Shown here: one piece after another, positions 52,718-63,345 of the stretch | Numbering within the stretch: position 1 is the stretch's first letter | Layout of the letters: each line of letters opens with the position of its first letter | Source: Trissonchulus latispiculum | Lineage: Eukaryota; Nematoda; Enoplea; Enoplida; Ironidae | Assembly (NCBI GenBank): GCA_030248195.1 | Contig: JASAND010006425.1 | Coordinates: 1 to 64,000, forward strand | Direction: 5' to 3' | DNA length: 64,000 nt | The notes under the pieces: model-generated | Database searches by the model: none | The model's input: the letters and a program-made list of their open reading frames with translations, nothing else | Told to the model about the DNA's origin: nothing | Position numbers and translations under genes: made by a program

Positions 52718-54940
52718 GCCTTAAAATCAGAAGGAAAGCGAGTTCCAGGCCTCGCTAATGACCTGTCCCCGAGCTGTCAGCAAAACTGTCAGCTCGGCCC
52801 CAAAATTTTCGCTTCCTCAGTGTTCGCTTGAGTGCAACCGAGAGCGGTTGCTTCCCTTCCCCCGGTGCATCTCCAGTGCCAATGGCATGGCATGGGGAAT
52901 TTCAATGCACCTCCCCTGGTTAGGAAAAAGAGTAGGACTTTTCTGGCCTTCGGGCCAGAAAAGAAATTGAGTTTTACCGCGAACACTTCCAAATTAGGGC
53001 CATATAGGCTTATTATGCCTGGCTAAAAATTATGAGAAGAAGAAAACGCTAGGGTTTGAACGGCCACCTTTGGGCCTTATTTTTTTATTGAGGCCTTTGG
53101 CCATTTTTCTTTACTTTTACGATTTTTAGGGCCTCGAGCCAAATTTTTATGCTTTTATGAGGCCAAGGAGCCATTCTTTTTCACACGCTTTTTGGGCCAG
53201 TGAGCCCCAAATTTTTCCAGTATTTTGGGCACGAGACCAGATTTTTAGTTCCATAGCATGTGTGGGCTTTCGAGCCACTTTTAGTTCATTTTAATTATTA
53301 TTTTATTATTTTAACAAAAAAGAGGGCAGCTCATGTAAGCCCCTCCTGTTCGATGGAAGTCTTGAGAATTGCCCCAGCTTTCGTTTCTTTAGTATTAAAA
53401 TCAGATACTCTCTTACTATCGAGGTTTGTTGACCTCCGCCCCTTATTACTTATGTGTTTTATTATTCTCTTTACTCGCACTCTTCCGGTCAGCCATGACC
53501 AATATTTTTTACCATTTTTATAAGGCTCTTTTGGCCAAAAATGGGTTTTTAAAGTAGAGATCGGGATTATTAAGCGGGGACCCAACCCCTACGTTTAAGC
53601 TAGAGGGTCCCTTTGCTACGACCTTGAATTGTTGAGTTAATTAGTAAAGATATTCACCCCACAACCGGCAACTGGGAGTTGCCTGTCATACTGTTTCGCC
53701 ATGGCTTTGTTTTAAGCCTCAAAAAATCACTGTTGTTAATTCATGTTTGTTTGCAGTAGGTCGGTACCAAAAATAATAGGTTGTCAAAAATGCTAAATAA
53801 ATTTCAAAGACGATTCTTAAAATGAACAGTTATTTATGATCGGTTATTTCCACTTAATAATCAAGCGTTTCATGGGGAATGACCGGCTTCCCCACCGTTA
53901 ACTTAATTATTGTTAGTAGTTTTATTTAGTAATGATGGCTTGGCAATCATTACTCACACGGCTTTCCAAAATTTCAAAATTCTTCCGAAATCTTATTAAC
54001 ATCGGTCAATGTTCTGCGCTAAAAGTCGAGTTTTAGAATCCTAAAACTCGCATCAAAATCTCCGTAAAATTTTTTTAAAATTAACAATTAATATTACGAA
54101 TGTATGTTTAAAATAGTAGTTAAGAAATTAGAATAGTAAGTGTATTTAGAATTAGGTTTTGTTGAATTGCTTTTGTAACCATGTTTATAGTTAGGATTAG
54201 TTAATAGGCAGTAATTAGCTAAGAAATTATACGTTTGTGTGTGTTTGTGCGTGTGAATTGAAGAATGACGTTTCACGTGGACTTGTATGTGTTCCGTGAC
54301 TCGCGGAAACTTCTTCTGTTCGACGAAGGTTGTGAGCACCGACGGAGTGAACAGGATGCAGATAGTAAGCAGGAATACCGGTTGTTTGTGAGAACAATTG
54401 CGTTAGAAACCGATATGAGTGTGCCCTAATTCAAATGTTGCATGAGTGTAGTATAAATGGCTATGAAGTAGTCCAAAAGTTTTTATAAATATTGTACAAA
54501 TATTGTTTAGCTAGGAAATAGGATTACGTAGTTAAGTATCAGTTCGCCTAAGATGTGTGTGAATGCTACAGTTTATGATGCAGTTGACGGTGGTAATCGG
54601 GAATGTGACAGTCTAAATGTATAACGACTGCCTGTGCGCATGGTATATGTGGAACACCAAAATTACACCAGGATTCATGTAGTACGCAGGAAAATAATTG
54701 TAGGTAACGTAGTTTCTAGTGGGCAAAGTCATCTATGCATATCTGGAAGTCCGCGAATGCATGGTTATGTAGGTAATTTAGGTTTAGGTTCTAAATAGCA
54801 AATATGTAAATGAAGTTCGGATCATAGGATCTAGGGTCACGGGGACCCCATATTAGGTCCTTACCGGTCTGAGATGGGATATCCTCGATTCGTCTAAGCC
54901 ACTCTTTGTTAAGAGTGCGACGAATCGCATGAAAGGAATG
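52718..54940. other. 2.2 kb without recognised genes
   Basis: 52840-53290 is unusual in repeating GGCC-bearing phrases (TTTGGGCCTTAT, GAGGCCTTTGGCC, GGGCCTCGAGCC, GAGGCCAAGGAGCC). 53300-54940 has no element ends I could define. Open frames are short and lack domain motifs. The stretch may be a decayed retroelement leader given the HSE upstream, but nothing proves this. Confidence 0.4.
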
Positions 54941-54944
54941 CTCT

Positions 54945-55345
54945 TAAGGTGATCATTCCTTTAGGAGACATTAACCTTGAACCCTTATTACTCATTCATT
55001 ACTTGGAGTTAAGAAGCCATTTTTATATCAAAATGGAGCTTAAGGTTTTCTTTTTCTAGTTAATGCAATGAAACTAACTTCAGTTTTCGGAAGCTATTTC
55101 ACTGGATTTTCGAAGTACTTTAATTTTCCAGATTTTTTGCAGATTAAAGTAAATTTTTTCATGAGGCATCGGCTACATTATTCGATTCCACTATCAAGTA
55201 GCTGGGGACCCTTTTTTCATTATCATGAAATCACTCTTTGTCATGAAGAAATTAGCTAAAATGTTTGCGCAACCTGGGTTTTGCGTACTCTTCCCAACTT
55301 TAGCAAGCGGTCAATCTAGAAAGCAGTAATCGGGGCAACTAAAAA
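54945..55345. repeat. Dispersed repeat, second copy
   Basis: Matches 34753-34930 plus 35355-35560 without the interrupting G-run MITE, so this is the uninterrupted state. Confidence 0.75.
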
Positions 55346-55675
55346 AGGGTGCCTGGGTATTTTTGTGTAACACACGTCTAGTAAGTGGCAACCCTCCAGC
55401 TTGCATAGTAAATGCTTTACAATCGCTGGAAAAAAATTTGGTCATGTTTTTGCAAAAACTACATTTTTCATGATAGCAGCTCACACGGTAGCAGTTGGAA
55501 GACTATCATGCCTCCGATAATCGGCCTCGACGAGACCTTCAAATCGACACCCTTAGTAAAATTTTACGGCTGGCGTAGCTCAAGAAATCGTGGATTATTT
55601 GATTTCTGCAAAAATGACAAGTTTTAAACGCCAAATAAGAAAATCGGCTAGAATCTCACACTAGAAAAGAGCTAG

Positions 55676-55897
55676 TGCAACGGTTCAGTGGGGGATAGTC
55701 TTTAGATCAAGCGCCAGGCATAGTATAGGCTTTATTTGTCACACAACAAAGTTCCAAAATGAATGACTACGTAAGGCACGGATTTAGCTATCTACTAACC
55801 AAACTTCTATATCTAGTGTTGGTACATAACTCATTACTTTCTAAATCCTTTTTTAAGTAAAAACATAGTATGACTTTATGCTTGTAAAGACGCTACA
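55676..55897 (-). repeat. Gypsy 3' LTR
   Basis: 222 bp, TGTAGCGTC...CCGTTGCA on the minus strand. AATAAA (complement at 55731-55736) is the likely polyadenylation signal. Bordered by GCTAG. Confidence 0.95.
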
Positions 55898-55909
55898 TTT
55901 CCTCCCCCC
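55898..55909 (-). other. Gypsy polypurine tract
   Basis: GGGGGGAGGAAA on the minus strand, directly before the 3' LTR; the primer for plus-strand DNA synthesis. Confidence 0.9.
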
Positions 55910-56555
55910 GAACAGAAGAATACAGCACACAAAAACAACAGTGTATAGAACAGGAATAAGGAATAAATGGAGTAAACAGTAATAAAAATATTTGATAAAA
56001 TAATCAGATCGTGCCCGACTAATTGGCAATAGCAATTCACGGCACGGGATTAATACATACTGGGTCCGCACTAGCTACGCCGCAAACTGGTAATTACTTA
56101 CTATAATGAAACGGCAGCGCTAGGACAGAGTTTTGGGAAAGACTACTGAAATTTTGAAAAATCTTTATCACGGTTACTGCTAAAAAGGACAGGTCACATC
56201 GATGGTGTTCACATCAAGGACAGCACTGGGGCCAGAGTACCCCGAAACAACACCTTGGCTGCAACCACCATCGAGGGTAACACCTGTGTAGCTTCATTTG
56301 TACAACGTATGCAGCTAAAGACCAATGTGCCAGAGACCAGTGGAAGTTATTCAACGCCTTTGGTGAAGCCAGAACGCCTCAGCGGAAACTTCCACCAACC
56401 TCTAAGCACCATCCAGACAGGAGGAAACGCGCAAACAGCAGTGAGTGTGTGAAGTGTGAGATACCTAGTGTGAGAACTGGAGCAAGAAGAAAAGGAAAGA
56501 ACGAAAAAGAAGTGTTGGTACCAAAGAAGACAGAAGAAAAGCTACCAGAGTCTAG
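55910..56555 (-). other. Gypsy 3' non-coding region
   Basis: About 650 bp between the pol stop and the polypurine tract. No env-like frame on the element strand. A 65-codon frame on the opposite strand (56255-56452) has no recognisable motif. Confidence 0.6.
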
Positions 56556-59500
56556 CTAGGTTGCCTGTCTGAGATTATTCACATGAACAATCCTCTTCTC
56601 ACCGCTATCACTGTCGACCACTTCATAATTCACAGGGGACGTCTGCCTACCTATAACGAAAATTCGACTCCACCGAGGTTGAAATTTACGGCGATGGAAA
56701 TGGCGAACGCGCACAGTATCACCAACCTCGAAGACTGCTTCTCGGGGTTTGCTTGAATTGTACTGGTCGGCTTGACGACGCTGAGCGCCTTCAATGTTAA
56801 TATTACACTTTCTCCTAGCAACCTGCAGTGCACGCCTCAAGTGCTCGTAGTCGGACGTTGAACCGACCCTATCCAAAGGTTCCTCCACAACTAAATCAAG
56901 GGGAAGCCTGGGAAGCCGGCCATACAGCAGCTGAAATGGACTTACGCCAGTTGACTCCTGCTTGCCACTGTTGTAGGCAAAGACAGCATATGGTAGTATT
57001 CTATCCCAAGCTCTAGAATGGCCATCCAAAAGTGTACTTATGGTTTCAGAAATAGTCCTATTATACCGCTCAACCAAACCATTCGTCTGAGGGTGATATG
57101 GCGTGGAATGTATTTGCTTGACGCCTAACCGTTGCGCAGTTTGAGCCACAACAGTTGACATAAATGCTTTACCACGATCTGACTGCAAAATTTTGGGACA
57201 AGAATGACGCAAAACAACTTCTTCCACCAAAAGGCGGGAAACTGTTCGAGCGTCTGCTTTAGGCACAGCAAAAGACATGGCCCACTTAGTGAAGTAGTCT
57301 ATAAAGGAAACGACAAATCTATTCTTCCGCTGTGTCTTAGGCAAGGGACCCATAACGTCTACTCCAACTCTATCAAACGGTCCCGTAACAGGTATGTTGA
57401 CTAAAGGTGCCTTGGGACTGTTGGAAACTTTCATTTGCTGACAAACGGAGCATTGGCGACACCAGCTTTCAACATCGCTGACCATGCCAGGCCAGAAAAA
57501 CCGCGGCGTTAGTCGACCCAATGTTCGTCTGACACCAAAATGACCAGCCAAGGGTGAATTATGGAACTCTTCCAAAACCCTCTTCCTTAAACTGTCAGGA
57601 ACCAGCAATCTCCTATTCTTAAGTCTACGACTGTACTTGTAAACCACACCTTCCACTAGGCAAAAATCTGAAAATTCATTACTCCGCTCATTTACAGGCC
57701 CTGACAGATGGTTGAATATACGCTTACAGTACGGATCCTGTCCCTGTACTTCCCTAATCTCCTCGACACTAATGCCGTTCAACTCTTGTGCGGTGACGGC
57801 TGCTGCAATAGGATGCCTGGAAAAGAAATCAGCATTCTGATTTTTGGAACCCTTACGATAGCTTATTTCATCGATATCGTATTGACCCAAATCCATAGCC
57901 CAGCGAGCTAGCCGGCCTTTAGGGTTTTTAACAGATCGAATCCATTGCAACGGACAGTGGTCAGTTACGATCTTAAACCTTCGCCCATAAAGGTAGGGGT
58001 GAAACTTTTCCTTCACGGCCCAATGCATAGCAAGAGCCTCTTTTTCAATGGTAGAATAATTTTTCTCGCTGTGACGAAGAGCTCTGCTCGCATAGGAAAC
58101 GACATGTTCAACACCGTCTATCTCCTGTGATAGAACCGCGCCAAGACCCTCGTTACTGGCATCTGTGAAGACAACAAAGTCTTTTGAGAAATCGGGTCGC
58201 TTCAACACTGGATTACTCAGAAGGTATGCCTTAGTAGTTTCAAAAGCCTTCTGACATCCTTCGTCCCAGCGAAACTCTACTCCGGCATGTAACAGTTTTG
58301 TCAAAGGAGCCACCACGTCTGCTAACTTAGGAATAAAATGCCGATAATACGAGCACAAGCCAAGAAAGCTGTGGACACCTTTCTTGTCTCGAGGCGCTTC
58401 TAGCTTGGACAATGCTGACAGCTTGGACGGATCCGGCCTTATACCTTCATCCGATACTAGGTGACCTAGATACACAACCTGAGACTGACAAAACGAACAC
58501 TTTTTCTCTTTAAGTTTAAGATTGGCATCGCGAAGCCTTTGTAAGACTTCCCTTAAACGCTCAAGGTGCTCACTAAACGTGGACGAAAATACGATAATGT
58601 CATCGATGTACACGAGACAAGTTTTCCACTGGAGACCTCTCAAAACAAACTGCATCATTCGCTGATAAGTAGCTGCCGCGTTACACAAACCAAAAGGCAT
58701 TACATTGAAGTGGTACAAGCCACTCTGACACACAAACGCCGTTTTGTCCTTGTCCTTCCCAGCCATAGGAATCTGCCAATAGCCCGAACAAAGATCCAGA
58801 CAAGTAAAATACTTGGCTGAGCCTAACGCGTCTAGGGACTCATCAACCCTCGGAATTGGATGCGAATCTTTTCGGGTGACATCGTTCAAACGGCGAAAAT
58901 CAACACAGAAACGATCAGTGCCGTCCTTCTTTTTAACAATCACAATCGGGGCAGCCCAGGGACTAGTCGATGGACTAATCACCCCTCTATCTAGCATGGT
59001 CTTGATGTTTTCCTCGATTACTTGCCTACGAGCTTCCGGCTCACGGTAATGCTGTTGTTTAATAGGATATGCACCATTAGTATCTATTTCATGCTGAATA
59101 ACAGTGGTTCTACCGACATCCTTATCGTCCTTGGCGAACCTATCGGAATACTCCAGCAGAAGTGCCGTGAGCTGATCAATCTCCGGCTGCTGTAAATGTT
59201 TATCTAACCCATCCAACTTAACCCCGACCGGAAGAGATTTGGACAAATCATCAGATTCAGACTGACCAACAGCTCCGGCGACTACAGGGTTTGCAGTATC
59301 AGACGGGATGCTGCTGACACTCTGATAAAGACAAATGGTCCCTATACGCACACCCTTTCTTAATTTAACTGGTTTATCGAACAAATTTGCAACACGAACA
59401 GGGATTAGGGGACTAACCGCTACCAAAGCCCTAGCTGAAACAACTCGACCTTCCCTTGGACTGCGAAACGATGCCGTAGGCTCAAACAGAACAGAACTAC

Positions 59501-59855
59501 ACGGAGATTCCTGCAAAAGCATAGAATCTACAGAGCCAACTACAATTTTCTCGGAATACGGATCTACCACTATATCCTCATTAATTTCAACCGCGGAAAC
59601 TAATTCATCAAGCCCAGTTTCCGTCTTCACAACCTGTTTCTTCTGGTTCGGAATGTGATACAACTGTTTAAGAGATTTTCCCAAACTTCGAATCCGATGC
59701 TGCTGCCTTTCATAAAAAGAACCAAGATTGCTTGACGAGGGAGGATCAAAATCGCTGATAGTGGTATCTATGAGCTGCCTGGAGTCAAAATCCAAAATTC
59801 CCATATAGAAAATTAGTCCCAAGCACACAGCTAAAATTAGAGTTTCTGACAACAT
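56556..59855 (-). CDS. pol: Gypsy pol: reverse transcriptase, RNase H, integrase
   Basis: 1099 codons from the ATG at 59855; the true protein is probably made by fusion with the upstream protease frame. RT: FCVDFRRLNDVT (316-327), LDLCSGYWQI with Asp 354, VMPFGLCNA (385-393), YIDD 416-419. RNase H: TDAS with Asp 565, Glu 606, Asp 632, Asp 676. Integrase: zinc site H765, H772, C802, C805; catalytic Asp 833, Asp 893 and Glu 929 with 35 residues between the last two (D,D35E). The C-terminus has GDTVRVRHFHRRKFQPRW and ends IVHVNNLRQAT, without an evident chromodomain. All catalytic residues are present. Confidence 0.95.
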   Translation of the reverse strand: MLSETLILAVCLGLIFYMGILDFDSRQLIDTTISDFDPPSSSNLGSFYERQQHRIRSLGKSLKQLYHIPNQKKQVVKTETGLDELVSAVEINEDIVVDPYSEKIVVGSVDSMLLQESPCSSVLFEPTASFRSPREGRVVSARALVAVSPLIPVRVANLFDKPVKLRKGVRIGTICLYQSVSSIPSDTANPVVAGAVGQSESDDLSKSLPVGVKLDGLDKHLQQPEIDQLTALLLEYSDRFAKDDKDVGRTTVIQHEIDTNGAYPIKQQHYREPEARRQVIEENIKTMLDRGVISPSTSPWAAPIVIVKKKDGTDRFCVDFRRLNDVTRKDSHPIPRVDESLDALGSAKYFTCLDLCSGYWQIPMAGKDKDKTAFVCQSGLYHFNVMPFGLCNAAATYQRMMQFVLRGLQWKTCLVYIDDIIVFSSTFSEHLERLREVLQRLRDANLKLKEKKCSFCQSQVVYLGHLVSDEGIRPDPSKLSALSKLEAPRDKKGVHSFLGLCSYYRHFIPKLADVVAPLTKLLHAGVEFRWDEGCQKAFETTKAYLLSNPVLKRPDFSKDFVVFTDASNEGLGAVLSQEIDGVEHVVSYASRALRHSEKNYSTIEKEALAMHWAVKEKFHPYLYGRRFKIVTDHCPLQWIRSVKNPKGRLARWAMDLGQYDIDEISYRKGSKNQNADFFSRHPIAAAVTAQELNGISVEEIREVQGQDPYCKRIFNHLSGPVNERSNEFSDFCLVEGVVYKYSRRLKNRRLLVPDSLRKRVLEEFHNSPLAGHFGVRRTLGRLTPRFFWPGMVSDVESWCRQCSVCQQMKVSNSPKAPLVNIPVTGPFDRVGVDVMGPLPKTQRKNRFVVSFIDYFTKWAMSFAVPKADARTVSRLLVEEVVLRHSCPKILQSDRGKAFMSTVVAQTAQRLGVKQIHSTPYHPQTNGLVERYNRTISETISTLLDGHSRAWDRILPYAVFAYNSGKQESTGVSPFQLLYGRLPRLPLDLVVEEPLDRVGSTSDYEHLRRALQVARRKCNINIEGAQRRQADQYNSSKPREAVFEVGDTVRVRHFHRRKFQPRWSRIFVIGRQTSPVNYEVVDSDSGEKRIVHVNNLRQAT

Positions 59856-60267
59856 AAAAACAGCACTCGTAGTCCTTACTCGCCAGTGCCACGCGGGATT
59901 TTATAGTACCAAGAACAACCAAAGGACTACCGGTAATACTGACGGGTTTACAGCAAAGAGACGACTCCAGGGAAGGTTTACTGGGTAACTGCTTCCAGAA
60001 TTTTTCAGATACAATGGAAATACTGGACCCCGTATCGATTAATATATCCGTAGCTACGCTATCAAGAAGACCTTTAACGAAAAACGGTTTATCTACAGAA
60101 GACAAATGAGTAACTGAAGCGGTTATCATACTACAAATACAAAAACAAAAAGAACAAACAGAAGAATGATTGTCCGGACGAAGAAGATTATTACGATTAG
60201 AAAAATGAAAAAAATTACTGTCTGACCCCAAACTTTCTCGAGCTAAGCCGGGGCAAATTAGTTTAAC
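59785..60267 (-). CDS. Gypsy aspartic protease frame (between gag and pol)
   Basis: Open frame in the -1 register relative to gag, continuous across the gag stop. It carries LIDTGSSISIVS, the D-T-G active site, and a C-terminal SCVLGTNFLYG before its stop at 59785. The only initiator is a TTG (60231), so expression by frameshifting from gag at 60261-60267 is more likely. Its end overlaps the pol frame by 71 bases, in the +1 register, which is unusual for the group. Confidence 0.85.
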   Translation of the reverse strand, partial: VKLICPGLARESLGSDSNFFHFSNRNNLLRPDNHSSVCSFCFCICSMITASVTHLSSVDKPFFVKGLLDSVATDILIDTGSSISIVSEKFWKQLPSKPSLESSLCCKPVSITGSPLVVLGTIKSRVALASKDYECCFYVVRNSNFSCVLGTNFLYGNFGF

Positions 60268-61301
60268 GAGCCAGAGTCACCAGAGCGAAAGCCTCTACCC
60301 CTCTGTCGACCGCGATTGCTGCCAGAAGACTGAGCTCTGTAACCGATCACACCTCTACGACCACCAGAAGATCCTGTACACTGTGCGGCAAAGTGGCCAG
60401 CTCTACCACACTGAAAACAAGACCTATTAACAATCCGAGGCTCCTGAGACGACACCATCTGGTTGAGAGCAGAAGTCAGCTCACCTACTTGCAAAGACAA
60501 CTGCTGCATTTGCGTTTCCATCTGTGTCCAACGTTGTGCAGCTGCACCTTCAGCAGAAACTGCTGCCACATCTTGAGAAGCACTTTGTCTTTGTTGCAAA
60601 CTTTCAATTGACTTCAGAATTTTAGAGTTTTGCTCATGCATTTGATTGAACCGCTTCTCTAACGTTTCTACAGAAGCAACAGCAGTTTGAGGAGGAAAAA
60701 GTTTAAATGATAACTCCTCCTTACGCGCAATTTCTAGAGTTTTCGCCAAAGTTTCTGGGTTTTGCCTAAGCAAACATTTTCGAATATGTGGCAAGCTTTG
60801 GTTCTGCAACAACAAAATAAGTTCCTTTTCGCGAGCTGCCGCAGTTAAATTAGGACGAGCAACATCTAACATGCGCTCCAATTTATCCAGAAAGCAAGAA
60901 ATTGATTCACTGGTTTGTTGCATACACTCTCTTAATTCACACCATTTTAAGCACGCTTCATTTGGGGGACACAACTGCGCCAAGAAAGCTTGTTTAACTG
61001 TTTCACAAGACTGCTTTTGCTCGACAGTAAGCCGAGTATACATTCTAGCTGCCATACCCTGAAGGAAGCCAGGCAAAATTCTCAACTTATCCTGGGGGTT
61101 CCAATTTTGAGCAGCTGCGTAACGGTCATAGGAATCGAACCATTCTCTAATATCCTCATTCTTAACACAAGACAGCCGACTGGGCGGGGGGCAAGCTACA
61201 AAATTTTGAAACGGTAAATGCACGTTAGCTGGATCATTCATATTTTGGTTGTTAATTTGAATGCCAAGAGCCCTCAATTCTCTATTGCCAATATTGGGCA
61301 T
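60258..61301 (-). CDS. gag: Gypsy gag (capsid and nucleocapsid)
   Basis: 347 aa from the ATG at 61301; a TTG three codons upstream is less likely. The capsid-like part (numbering from that TTG, about 55-200) has WFDSYDRYAAAQNW, a ...FLDKLERMLDVARPNL helix pair and LLLQNQSLPHIRKCL. A Gln-rich coiled coil follows at about 213-285, then one zinc knuckle CFQCGRAGHFAAQC (C298, C301, H306, C311; CX2CX4HX4C), then an RGRQRGRG basic tail. The stop at 60258-60260 directly follows a GTTAAAC heptamer. Confidence 0.95.
   Translation of the reverse strand: MPNIGNRELRALGIQINNQNMNDPANVHLPFQNFVACPPPSRLSCVKNEDIREWFDSYDRYAAAQNWNPQDKLRILPGFLQGMAARMYTRLTVEQKQSCETVKQAFLAQLCPPNEACLKWCELRECMQQTSESISCFLDKLERMLDVARPNLTAAAREKELILLLQNQSLPHIRKCLLRQNPETLAKTLEIARKEELSFKLFPPQTAVASVETLEKRFNQMHEQNSKILKSIESLQQRQSASQDVAAVSAEGAAAQRWTQMETQMQQLSLQVGELTSALNQMVSSQEPRIVNRSCFQCGRAGHFAAQCTGSSGGRRGVIGYRAQSSGSNRGRQRGRGFRSGDSGSLN
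60261..60267 (-). promoter_or_regulatory. Putative -1 ribosomal frameshift site (GTTAAAC)
   Basis: On the minus strand the gag frame reads TTA AAC TAA, giving G_TTA_AAC immediately before the stop. The next frame (-1) is the protease frame. GUUAAAC is a known slippery site in an arterivirus. A downstream CCCC..GGGG pairing (60251-60230 region) might form a stimulatory stem. Confidence 0.6.
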
Positions 61302-61497
61302 GAAAAACAAATCAAAATTTTTAAGTCATTACTCCACTTATACCTGACTCTTGAGAACCATAATTTAACTATCTTTAAACATCCTTTGTCTTCTGTAGGA
61401 TCAGGGACAAAATCGTCACAGAAGCTGACGTCGGCACAGTAAAAACATAGCAAAAATCCAAACAGCGGAAAGGAAGGGGGTCAGGTACTGCAAAAGG

Positions 61498-61510
61498 GCC
61501 GATGCACCAA
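61498..61510 (-). other. Gypsy primer-binding site
   Basis: TGGTGCATCGGCC on the minus strand, 2 nt from the 5' LTR. It would pair with a tRNA 3' end GGCCGATGCACCA; which tRNA is not determined. Confidence 0.7.
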
Positions 61511-61512
61511 AC

Positions 61513-61734
61513 TGCAACGGTTCAGTGGGGGATAGTCTTCAGATCAAGCGCCAGGCATAGTATAGGCTTTATTTGTCACACAACAAAGTTCCAAAATGAA
61601 TGACTACGCAAGGCACGGATTTAGCTATCTACTAACCAAACTTCTATATCTAGTGTTGGTACATAACTCATTACTTTCTAAATCCTTTTTTAAGTAAAAA
61701 CATAGTATGACTTTATGCTTGTAAAGACGCTACA
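61513..61734 (-). repeat. Gypsy 5' LTR
   Basis: 222 bp. Differs from the 3' LTR at two positions (TTTAGATC/TTCAGATC and ACGTAAGG/ACGCAAGG). AATAAA complement at 61568-61573. Confidence 0.95.
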
Positions 61735-61739
61735 GCTAG

Positions 61740-62597
61740 AAAGTTGCTGTCAAAAGTAAAATTGTAGAGCTCAACGAGGTCTTTTAAATGAGTATAGTCA
61801 TAACTATGCAGTTGCTGCTCAACTGTCAAAAAAAGGCAAAAGCCGTCCTGAACGGAAATCTCAAAATTTTGAAGCGGGATTGCGCGGAGGCTGTTAGAAC
61901 ATCAAATGAACTTATTTTGGAAAGTTTCATCAAATTTCATCTTGGTTTGAGTTGGCAACCAACAATATCTGCCCAAAAGCAAGAGTTTTTAATACCAAGA
62001 GTGGTAAGCTTGGCCCTTCTAATGGAAATGGCCTGCGAGATGCTCGGCACGTTAAGGCTGAAATCTCGGGGGGGGGTACCACTTACTATTGTTCGAACTA
62101 AAACGCATCAGATTGGCTAATCGCTTACCTTATGTCAAATTTACGTGTATAAGCGGACCCCCCCCCCCGACATCTCAGGGGGGGGTCCCGCTTAGCCTTG
62201 TTAAGCGTGTGTTTATATGCAGTCGAACTGAAAAGCCTCAGCGTAATGCCTGAAACAGTTGAAAATAATAATGAGTTACGTAAGTAATATAGATAGTATG
62301 GAAATTTCCTTGTTTACAAAACTGTATGAACTTCGGAACAAATATGCAAATTACAAATTCGGCATTTTCGTAATATGCAAATTAGTTTTGACAATATAAA
62401 AGAGAGGCAATTTTCAACATTTTCGGTCACTTTCGATAGAATCAGATATAATAGCTTGCAAAAACCATCTTCGAATAAATGTAAAATTACCAAACTTGTG
62501 GATTTAATAATTTTCTGAAGTTCAACATTTACTGAAACAGGAAGTTGTTACCTTCCCCGTCGGAATCCGGAGAATAAAAGGTCCCGGATTCGATTAT
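61740..62597. other. Non-coding interval with C/G runs
   Basis: Contains GGGGGGGGTACC (about 62070) and a C9/G9 pair around 62160-62190 separated by GACATCTCA, a small hairpin. A 110-codon frame at 61788-62120 has no motif and is not called. Confidence 0.4.
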
Positions 62598-62951
62598 GTT
62601 CAACCAAGAGTACATAATAACTAAGAGTGTGACAAGCGTCAAACTCTTAGTTATTAGGCTTGGGGACATGATCTGCACGATAACGGCTGACCCCCCCCCC
62701 CCGCAAATTAGACCCATTACTTCAAAGGAATTCGCACGCTATGCTTGGGTGCTGAAGCTCGCAACAGACGCACTTTGAACCAACCGAGTAGTTGTGTTTT
62801 CGAGCTTTAGAACGTAGGCATAGCGTGCGAATTTTTTGAAGTGATGGGTCTAATTTGTGGGGGGGGGTCAGCTGATATCGTGCAGATCATGTCCACAGCC
62901 TAAGACTTGACGCTTGTCGCACTCTTAGTTATTATGTACTCTTGGTTCAAC
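62598..62951. mobile_element. 354-bp MITE with ~150-bp inverted ends
   Basis: 62598-62745 (AACCAAGAGTACATAATAAC, CTAAGAGTG, GACAAGCGTCAA, GACATGATCTGCACGAT, GACCCATTACTTCAAA) is complemented by 62808-62951. The left arm has an internal CTAAGAGT..ACTCTTAG hairpin. C10 and G9 runs pair between arms. Non-coding. Confidence 0.85.
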
Positions 62952-62964
62952 TAGATTAATGTAA

Positions 62965-63345
62965 CTACTCCCCCCAAGCCGAGCTCAGACCCCCCCTAAA
63001 ATAGGGTCCAAACAAGAGAAAAACTGCCAAATTTTTGCAAAATATTTTGCAATTTTAAAAAAATTTCTGAAAAAATTGGCTGGAAATAGTTAAAAACACT
63101 AATAAATAGGTTGTAAAACGCAATACGAGTAGTTTTTCAGTAGATCTACGCCGAAAATAGTAGATTTTATGTTAAAAACGGGCCGTTTTTAGCTGAAAAA
63201 ATTAAGGTACAGTTTGGGTACAGTTTTTTCAAAAATTTCTGATTTTTCAGACCCCCCCAGCCAGATTTGGAAGTTTTACTTCCCCCCCAAGCCAGATTTG
63301 AACGTTTTACTCCCCCCAACCCAAATAGGTGGTACACCTATGGGG
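62965..63345. repeat. G-run MITE, inverse relative of 34935-35350
   Basis: CCAAGCCGAGCTCAGACCCC, ATAGGGTCCAAACAAGAGAA, then GGTGGTACACCTATGG, in reverse order and complement to 34935-35350. Confidence 0.7.

Larger units (their letters stand above)
55676..61734 (-). mobile_element. Ty3/gypsy LTR retrotransposon, complete, 6059 bp
   Basis: Two 222-bp LTRs with 2 differences and a 5-bp target duplication GCTAG at 55671-55675 and 61735-61739. On the minus strand the order is 5' LTR, PBS, gag, protease, pol (RT, RNase H, integrase), ~660 bp non-coding, polypurine tract, 3' LTR. LTRs start TG and end CA. The almost identical LTRs show a recent insertion. The only apparent defect is the frame change between protease and pol. 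Confidence 0.95.

Noticed and set aside
52580..53026. A heat-shock-driven protein gene downstream of the HSE
   Set aside because: Frames are 64-83 codons, overlap on three frames and have no domain; only the regulatory array is supported.
55412..55627. Small gene upstream of the gypsy insertion
   Set aside because: 71 codons, no motif, no splice or polyadenylation signals that fit.
61788..62120. 110-codon gene next to the gypsy 5' LTR
   Set aside because: Starts beside the insertion and runs into a G-run; no family resemblance.
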